DNA of 10,826 bases, from contig JACOEF010000072.1 of assembly GCA_024998705.1 (NCBI GenBank), positions 1 to 10,826 of the forward strand. The letters run 5' to 3'. This document shows, piece by piece, positions 6,078-10,826 of this stretch (its first letter is position 1; each line of letters begins with the position of its first letter). The position numbers and the translations under genes are program-made. The DNA is from Nitrospira sp. (GTDB lineage Bacteria; Nitrospirota; Nitrospiria; Nitrospirales; Nitrospiraceae). A model generated the notes under the pieces. It did no database searches, had not been told where the DNA came from, and worked only from the letters and a program-made list of their open reading frames with translations.

Positions 6078-8216
6078 TCAGAAACCGCTTTCCCGGATCA
6101 TGACCGCCACGATCCGATCCCAAACACGAGCCGCCACACTCTGAGTCTTGCCCGTGACATGGAGCAGTCCGGTCACGGCCTGGTCCGCTTGCATACCATG
6201 ATCCAATACTTCAAGTTCAACGCGATCGACTGACTGCTCCGCCTGCAATCGGCCATGCGGATCTTTTCGCACGGGCACGGCCCCACCGTAGATCGACGCC
6301 AAATAGGGCACCGAAAAATCCTGCTCATCAACATCTCGGATTTCGGTCACTCGGGCACGAGCGGTCTCGCGAGTGGCATCGTTCGGAATAAACAGGGCCT
6401 CCTGCCCTACAGCCGACACGCCCAAGTCCTCCACGGGCGCCAGTGCGACCACGATGGCCGTTTGCGCCTTCACGACATAGGCGACCGCCAGCTTTTCGTT
6501 GATCCACCGGCCCGGATAGAGCGAATCAGCCTGATCGACCACCACCCCATCAATGGGCGCCTGCAACACGAGGCGCTGCTGCTTCTCGTCAAAGCCGTCC
6601 AACTCCGCCAGTTTCGAGCGTAGCGATTCGGTCAGTACCTGCGCCCGTTCTCGATCCTCTGCATACCCAGCTTGACGCTGCAGCCTGAAATCCAGGAGGT
6701 CGGCCTGGGTCTGTGCCAACTTGGCATCCTTGGCTAATTTTGGATTTTCGAGCACCAGCAACGTGTCGCCGGCTCGCACGGCCTGCCCCATCTGCATGGA
6801 GACCGCCACAATCCGGCCTGGCGCCGGCGGGTAGACCGTGGCGTACGAGCCGGCTTGCAGCACCCCTGGAATCGCCACACGGCTAGACCAGGGAATACAG
6901 GCAAGCAGGAGCAGCGTCGCGAAGACACTCATCGTCACCAGAAAGCGGCTCGTGCGAGCGAATGCCGCCCGGCGACTCCACCATCCGGCCACCTCTCGCC
7001 AGATCGGCAGACAGATGAAGAAGAGAATTTCGACCAGAAACAGCACCACGCCGAGCACTTTGAAGAAGTAGTGGTAGACCGTGAGCGCAATTCCGGTAAA
7101 CAGGACCAGCCGATAGAGCCAGACGCACCAGGCATACCAGACCAGCACCCGCCTAGTGGATGCCCCCACCATCTCAGGCGGAGGGGCGGCGGGCGCGAAG
7201 AGCACCTCCCGCAGTTGCCATTGACCAAAGGCAAATGCGCGATCCTGAAGATTCGGCAGCCCCAGGCCGTCCGCCAGTAAATAATAGCCATCAAACCTCA
7301 TCAATGGGTTGAGGTTCACTGCCAGACTCATGACCCAGCTTGTCGTTGCGGCGACGAAGACCACGCTTCGAAACAATCCGTCCGGCAAAAACCCCCACAC
7401 GAGCGTCGCGACCGCGGCGAGTCCGAGTTCAGCCGTCGCCCCGGCCCCGGCAATCCACACCCGCTTCCGTCTCGAACTCAGCCGATAGGAGTCGCTGATG
7501 TCGGAATACAGCACCGGCATCATCACCATCAACGCCACTCCGATCGTGGGCACGCGGCACCCGAATCGTGTCGCCGTGTACGCGTGCCCCAATTCGTGCA
7601 CGACCTTCACGACGCAAAACACCGCGCCATACATCATGGCCCCGTGCCACGAGAAAAAGTGCAAGAACGTCGAGAGAAACGTCTCCCACTGTTGCCCAAC
7701 GAGGAACAGCCCGACCACGCCGACGATTCCAAAGAACCAGGCCGCCATCGGGGTATAGAATGGCGCCACCAACGGCAACGTGGCCTGCAGAAACCGATGC
7801 GGGCGCACCAGCGGAATCTTGATGAACAGGTAGTGATGCAGCAACCACTGCCACCAGAGATGATGGCGCGCGGCCTCCTGTTCGACATAGTCTTTAGTGT
7901 GACCGCTCGCAGACTGCTCGGTCAGGTTGTTGGCATACAGAAACCTGATCAAATCCTCGATGTCTTCTGCGCCGATGCACGAGGTGGTCTCGCGGCTGAT
8001 CACCGCAACAAGCTGTTCCACCGTCCCGCATGACCAGCGCTGCAGGAGCTGGTAGACCTGCCACTGAATCTGAAAGTATTTATTGCGGACAGGATCGACG
8101 ATCGTCCAAGTCGGCACCCCGTCCGGTGTGGGTGCGCCCCGGAGAAACTGCAGGTGCTTCCGCAGCGGAGGCAGCTTGCGTTCTTGTGGAGGGGAGGCTG
8201 ATCCTGGCCCGGCCAT
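6078..8216 (-). CDS. PqqD-like / M50 site-2 protease-type / HlyD-like fusion membrane protein
   Basis: This 712-residue protein combines three parts. Residues about 23-102 resemble a PqqD-type winged-helix fold (YFQIQWQVYQLLQRW, then TVEQLVAVISRE and DIEDLIRFLYANNL). Residues about 140-440 are a polytopic M50 core with HELGH at 207-211 and NPLMRFDG at 303-310, the two zinc-ligand motifs of site-2 proteases, so it looks catalytically intact. About eight hydrophobic segments are visible, the last near 425-441. The C-terminal part (445-690) is HlyD-like: a lipoyl half (PPAPGRIVAVSMQMGQAV, VRAGDTLLVLENP), a helical hairpin (about 492-545), the second lipoyl half (LQAPIDGVVVD) and beta strands. 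The ATG lies 3 nt after the previous stop with GGAG eight nt upstream. Known relatives are annotated as peptide zinc metalloproteases (YydH-like) or HlyD-like proteins. Inferred role: inner-membrane component of a TolC-linked export or processing machine. Substrate unknown. Confidence 0.88.
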   Translation of the reverse strand: MAGPGSASPPQERKLPPLRKHLQFLRGAPTPDGVPTWTIVDPVRNKYFQIQWQVYQLLQRWSCGTVEQLVAVISRETTSCIGAEDIEDLIRFLYANNLTEQSASGHTKDYVEQEAARHHLWWQWLLHHYLFIKIPLVRPHRFLQATLPLVAPFYTPMAAWFFGIVGVVGLFLVGQQWETFLSTFLHFFSWHGAMMYGAVFCVVKVVHELGHAYTATRFGCRVPTIGVALMVMMPVLYSDISDSYRLSSRRKRVWIAGAGATAELGLAAVATLVWGFLPDGLFRSVVFVAATTSWVMSLAVNLNPLMRFDGYYLLADGLGLPNLQDRAFAFGQWQLREVLFAPAAPPPEMVGASTRRVLVWYAWCVWLYRLVLFTGIALTVYHYFFKVLGVVLFLVEILFFICLPIWREVAGWWSRRAAFARTSRFLVTMSVFATLLLLACIPWSSRVAIPGVLQAGSYATVYPPAPGRIVAVSMQMGQAVRAGDTLLVLENPKLAKDAKLAQTQADLLDFRLQRQAGYAEDRERAQVLTESLRSKLAELDGFDEKQQRLVLQAPIDGVVVDQADSLYPGRWINEKLAVAYVVKAQTAIVVALAPVEDLGVSAVGQEALFIPNDATRETARARVTEIRDVDEQDFSVPYLASIYGGAVPVRKDPHGRLQAEQSVDRVELEVLDHGMQADQAVTGLLHVTGKTQSVAARVWDRIVAVMIRESGF

Positions 8217-8219
8217 CGG

Positions 8220-9584
8220 TTACACTCCGATCAGTTGGCGCACGGCCGTGAAGGGGCGGCGAAACAGAAGAAACGCCAACGAGCCACGTTCTCCATACAC
8301 CTTGGCAGACCCTTGCCAGCCGATGCGGAGGCGGGGGTCGACCACCGTCAAGTCCGCCGTGACCCGGTAGGCCAACACATCTCCAGGCAGGACCTCGGCA
8401 TGATAGCTGGCCCGGCTCACGGTCGCCTCGAACGACTCCAACGGTAACGCGTCAAAGAAGGCCACCGCGCTAGCCCCTTCCTTCAACAGCAGCGCGTCAC
8501 TCACCGGCAGTTCGATGCGCAGCTCGATGCGCTGCGGATCCGCACTCTCCATGATCCGTTCACCCACAGAGACAGGCTTTCCGACCCAGTCGGCCTTGTC
8601 GGTATACAACAGCAGGCCCGCCTGTGGCGCACCGACCTCGACCTGAGTCAGCATCTCCTGCGCGTAGGCGAGCTCCGCGGCTTTCAACACGGCTTCGGCC
8701 GCTTTGAGGGGCGCTTCGGCTTTTCGTTGCGGATCGGCGAACCCGCCTTGAATGGCCTGGGCATGCTCGGCCTCCGCTACCGCCAATTGCTTCTCCGCGA
8801 TCTGAAATTGATTCCGCACATTTGTGTCTTCGTAACGAAACAGCGGCCGATGTTGCGCGACCACCGTATTCGGTGGCACCAGGACCTCGGCAATCACGCC
8901 ATCCATCGGCGCACTGACAATGGTCGGGTCTTTCGCCATCACCTTCACCGGTGCCACCGTCGACACCCGAACCGGCAGACAGAGCGCCGAGACGATGGCC
9001 GCACCGACCAACCACGCGGACGGCCTCTTGATCCTCCCTGGCCACGTCCGGCCGCGCTGCGCGACTGCCTTCCACGCATACGCGAAGCTTCCGGCGAGCC
9101 GCTGGACGATCGCCACATCGTTCTCTTCCCAGGGAATCTCCTTCTCAAGCCACCAGATGCCCAAAACCGTTTCGTCCGGGTGCTTCAACGGACACCACAG
9201 GACATGACCATGAACATGCTCGCGCCACCCCTCGCGGCACGATTGGGGGCACATCTCCTCCGACACCACCATCGGAGCATCGCTCGGCTGCTCTTGTTTC
9301 AGCAATTGAGCGACCTGCTCCAACCAACGAATCATAGGCGCGTCACGCTCCACCACGGCCACGCTGGAAGCACAGATCACGTGGCAGGCGCCGGCCCCCG
9401 TTTCATCTCCGCCCAGAAGATAGGCCTGTTCATACGGAACCAGCCGGCGAGTCTCATTCACCGACAGGAATTGCAGTTCCGGAACAGTCTTGGCCACACG
9501 GATCTGCCCCTCCAGGTGCGTGAGGGTCGCTAAATGGACCAGTGTCGCCAGTTGCTGTGCGCTCGGTTCGGCAGACGTCGCCAT
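8220..9584 (-). CDS. GAF-like domain / HlyD-family membrane fusion protein
   Basis: This 454-residue protein has a cytoplasmic N-terminal half (about 30-175) that looks like a GAF-type sensor domain: a strand YEQAYLLGG, then VLWCPLKHPDETVLGIWWLE, and a closing helix NDVAIVQRLAGSFAYAWKAV. One membrane span follows at about 189-208 (AWLVGAAIVSALCLPVRV). The periplasmic part is a HlyD adaptor: lipoyl half IVSAPMDGVIAEVLVPPNTV (222-241), an alpha-helical hairpin at about 254-318 (EKQLAVAEAEHAQA, KAAEAVLKAAELAYAQEM), the second lipoyl half and a beta-barrel (IELRIELPVSDALLL onward). It starts 3 nt after the stop of the first adaptor, without a clear Shine-Dalgarno, so translation is probably coupled. 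A cluster of C112, C116, C131 and H123, H125, H127, H135 in the GAF-like part is unusual. Role: link between a cytoplasmic signal and the trans-envelope channel (inference). Confidence 0.85.
   Translation of the reverse strand: MATSAEPSAQQLATLVHLATLTHLEGQIRVAKTVPELQFLSVNETRRLVPYEQAYLLGGDETGAGACHVICASSVAVVERDAPMIRWLEQVAQLLKQEQPSDAPMVVSEEMCPQSCREGWREHVHGHVLWCPLKHPDETVLGIWWLEKEIPWEENDVAIVQRLAGSFAYAWKAVAQRGRTWPGRIKRPSAWLVGAAIVSALCLPVRVSTVAPVKVMAKDPTIVSAPMDGVIAEVLVPPNTVVAQHRPLFRYEDTNVRNQFQIAEKQLAVAEAEHAQAIQGGFADPQRKAEAPLKAAEAVLKAAELAYAQEMLTQVEVGAPQAGLLLYTDKADWVGKPVSVGERIMESADPQRIELRIELPVSDALLLKEGASAVAFFDALPLESFEATVSRASYHAEVLPGDVLAYRVTADLTVVDPRLRIGWQGSAKVYGERGSLAFLLFRRPFTAVRQLIGV
8225..8228 (-). 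promoter_or_regulatory. Ribosome binding site of the M50/HlyD fusion gene
   Basis: GGAG lies eight nucleotides before the ATG at 8216, inside the last codons of the preceding adaptor gene. It fixes the start and supports translational coupling of the two genes. Confidence 0.65.
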
Positions 9585-9587
9585 GGC

Positions 9588-10373
9588 TTACGGTGGCCCC
9601 GATGGAAAGTGTGCGGTGCCGCTCATCCCGGCGAGCACATCCGCGGGCAGCGAGCCGAACGTGCCGATGACCTTGATCGTCTGGCTGGCCGGATCCACAT
9701 TCGCCCCGATCTCTTTCACTCTCGCCGTGTACTCCCGACGCGTTTCATCGATGGTACAGGTAAACGGCGACTTTCGTTTCAACCATCCCAAGGTAGAGGA
9801 AGGCAACACCAGTTCGATTTCAAGACTGCTGTCATCCAGGAGACTGAGCAGTTTGTCGTTGGGGAAGACGTTTTCATACTCATTGACCAGCACCGCCACC
9901 ACACGACCTGAAAACGGCGCCGCAATATGACAACTCCGCACGTTCAGCTCCGCCAGACGAATGGAGGCCGCGGCTTTCTTCACCTCGGCCTCGGAGATTT
10001 CCAGCTCCAACGTACTCACGGCATTTAGCGCGGTGAGTTCCTTATTGTTCCGGAACGTCTTGTCTTTTGCTTCATGATCGGCGAGGGCCCCCGCCAATTC
10101 TGCACGATACTTCTCACAGTCGATTTCGACCATGGCCGCCCCCTTCTCGAACCGTTGCCCTTCTTTCACCGGAATCTGACCGATCCGGCCCTGAATTTGG
10201 GAATAGAGCACGGCTTGCGTGCGGGCTTTCACGATGCCGCGCAACGCGCCATTCACGCCTCGGAGTACCGGGGTCGACCGTTCCTCTTTCGGCCAACTCG
10301 CTTGCGGCACAAGCAACACCATCCACAGGATCGTCCCCCCTAGAACCCCGTTAATCGGCCATCGGTATTGCAT
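9588..10373 (-). CDS. HlyD/AcrA-like periplasmic adaptor protein (short)
   Basis: The 261-residue product has a signal peptide-like N-terminus (MQYRWPINGVLGGTILWMVL followed by LVPQAS, probable cleavage near residue 25). The mature part shows the adaptor layout: lipoyl half LYSQIQGRIGQIPVKEGQRF (56-75), KGAAMVEIDCEKYRAEL, a short helical hairpin (about 85-146), the second lipoyl half CHIAAPFSGRVVAVLVNEYE, and a beta-barrel with LEIELVLPSSTLGWL and VDPASQTIKVIGTFG (227-240) ending in LAGMSGTAHF. The VDPASQTI and GM motifs are typical of RND-type membrane fusion proteins. It is shorter than AcrA and seems to lack the membrane-proximal C-terminal domain. The ATG overlaps the end of the TolC gene by 23 nt and is preceded by GAAGGAG. 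Expected role: bridge between inner-membrane component and TolC. Confidence 0.88.
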   Translation of the reverse strand: MQYRWPINGVLGGTILWMVLLVPQASWPKEERSTPVLRGVNGALRGIVKARTQAVLYSQIQGRIGQIPVKEGQRFEKGAAMVEIDCEKYRAELAGALADHEAKDKTFRNNKELTALNAVSTLELEISEAEVKKAAASIRLAELNVRSCHIAAPFSGRVVAVLVNEYENVFPNDKLLSLLDDSSLEIELVLPSSTLGWLKRKSPFTCTIDETRREYTARVKEIGANVDPASQTIKVIGTFGSLPADVLAGMSGTAHFPSGPP

Positions 10374-10826
10374 GGGATTCCGGTCTCCTTCCTGGGGCAG
10401 CCACCGTACTCACAGCGGGCGCCCATTGCTTCCTAAGTTCGTCGGCGAGGTAGGCGACGCTCTGCCCGTCGATGCCGTTCGGTGCGACATCCTCACCCAC
10501 CGACGCCATCAAGGTGGCGTATGCGGACTCGACGCCGGACTGTGCGCTATCCATGCGCACCTCAGCCAACACATCGTTCACGCGTTCACGAATGAACGTC
10601 AGGTCATTGGTACTCTTCGTGAGCCACAAATTCTTCGTATGATCGGTAATCGCCACCTGCGTCTCGTGGTAGTTTTTTGCATTGAGATACTCCTGACTCG
10701 CATGGGCAAACTGCAGCGCACCGACATGGACCTCGGTCAGAATGCTCATCGTCAACGCCATACTCTGGGCATCCAACACCTGGCGGTGTATCTCCACGGC
10801 CTTCAGTTTGGCCGGCATTCGAAAGG
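10351..10826 (-). CDS. TolC-family outer membrane efflux protein, C-terminal part (runs off right edge)
   Basis: The frame is open from the right edge to the TAA at 10351-10353, so the ATG at 10818 is internal and only the last 157 or so residues are seen. Recognisable TolC-type features are MPAKLKAVEIHRQVLDAQSM, then a long helix ALTMSILTEVHVGALQFAHA and SQEYLNAKNYHETQ. A second helical stretch runs through ERVNDVLAEVRMDSAQSGVE to YATLMASVGEDVAP, the usual closing A-Y-x-x-L-x-A-x-G segment of the outer membrane efflux protein domain. A short tail of about 45 residues follows. It is the first visible gene of the cassette. Function by family: trimeric outer membrane channel receiving substrate from the HlyD-type adaptors. 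The N-terminus and signal peptide are outside the window. Confidence 0.82.
   Translation of the reverse strand, partial: FRMPAKLKAVEIHRQVLDAQSMALTMSILTEVHVGALQFAHASQEYLNAKNYHETQVAITDHTKNLWLTKSTNDLTFIRERVNDVLAEVRMDSAQSGVESAYATLMASVGEDVAPNGIDGQSVAYLADELRKQWAPAVSTVAAPGRRPESHAIPMAD
10385..10391 (-). promoter_or_regulatory. Ribosome binding site of the short HlyD adaptor gene
   Basis: GAAGGAG lies inside the end of the TolC-like gene, with about 11 nt between it and the ATG at 10373. It is the strongest Shine-Dalgarno match in the window and supports the overlapping start. Confidence 0.7.

Noticed and set aside
6934..7854. Several minus-strand open frames inside the M50/HlyD gene in other frames
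   Set aside because: They overlap the intact 712-codon frame that carries HELGH and the adaptor motifs; their compositions are typical of out-of-frame reading.
8727..9533. Plus-strand open frame of 268 codons opposite the GAF/HlyD gene
   Set aside because: Arg/His/Leu-rich composition without motifs, fully inside a confident minus-strand gene.

Overview
The window comes from a GC-rich Gram-negative bacterium. TolC-type and periplasmic adaptor proteins imply an outer membrane. The N-terminus of the giant surface protein (a LEPR-XLL-like motif followed by DUF4347) and the cassette next to it resemble loci I associate with Nitrospira and some large-genome Gammaproteobacteria. No marker gene is present, so the taxon is a weak inference. 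All genes that I can support lie on the minus strand and are transcribed from the right edge to the left edge.

Right half (6078-10826) is a tightly packed export-type cassette. In order of transcription it holds the C-terminal part of a TolC-family outer membrane factor, a small secreted HlyD/AcrA-like adaptor, a second adaptor with a cytoplasmic GAF-like domain, and a 712-residue membrane protein. That last protein joins a PqqD-like N-terminus, an M50 (site-2-protease type) zinc metalloprotease core and a C-terminal HlyD-like arm. The TolC and first adaptor genes overlap by 23 nt, and the next two junctions are each TAA-NNN-ATG with a 3-nt gap, so this is almost certainly one operon. No ABC or RND pump is visible. 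Either it lies outside the window, or the M50 protein is the inner-membrane component.

A 236-nt gap (5842-6077) with no clear terminator or strong promoter separates the cassette from the left half (1-5841). The left half is one giant surface or secreted protein gene that runs off the left edge. Its domain order is: basic N-terminus with a LEPR-XLL-like motif, Ala/Glu-rich linker, DUF4347, LamG/concanavalin A-like jelly roll, about seven short WD-like repeats that may form a beta-propeller, a cadherin-like domain, a duplicated two-domain module (one copy carries a 154-residue extra domain), a third diverged repeat, and the start of another cadherin-like domain. The reading frame breaks once: a single T is missing from a homopolymer at 3410-3412. 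The frame downstream stays open for about 1,136 codons to the window edge, so this is either a sequencing error or a very recent mutation.

Working model (inference): the cassette exports, and perhaps processes, the giant repeat protein. The GAF and PqqD-like cytoplasmic domains would gate or recognise, the M50 core would act in the inner membrane, and the HlyD arms plus TolC would bridge to the outer membrane. I found no tRNA, rRNA, CRISPR array, insertion sequence or attachment site.
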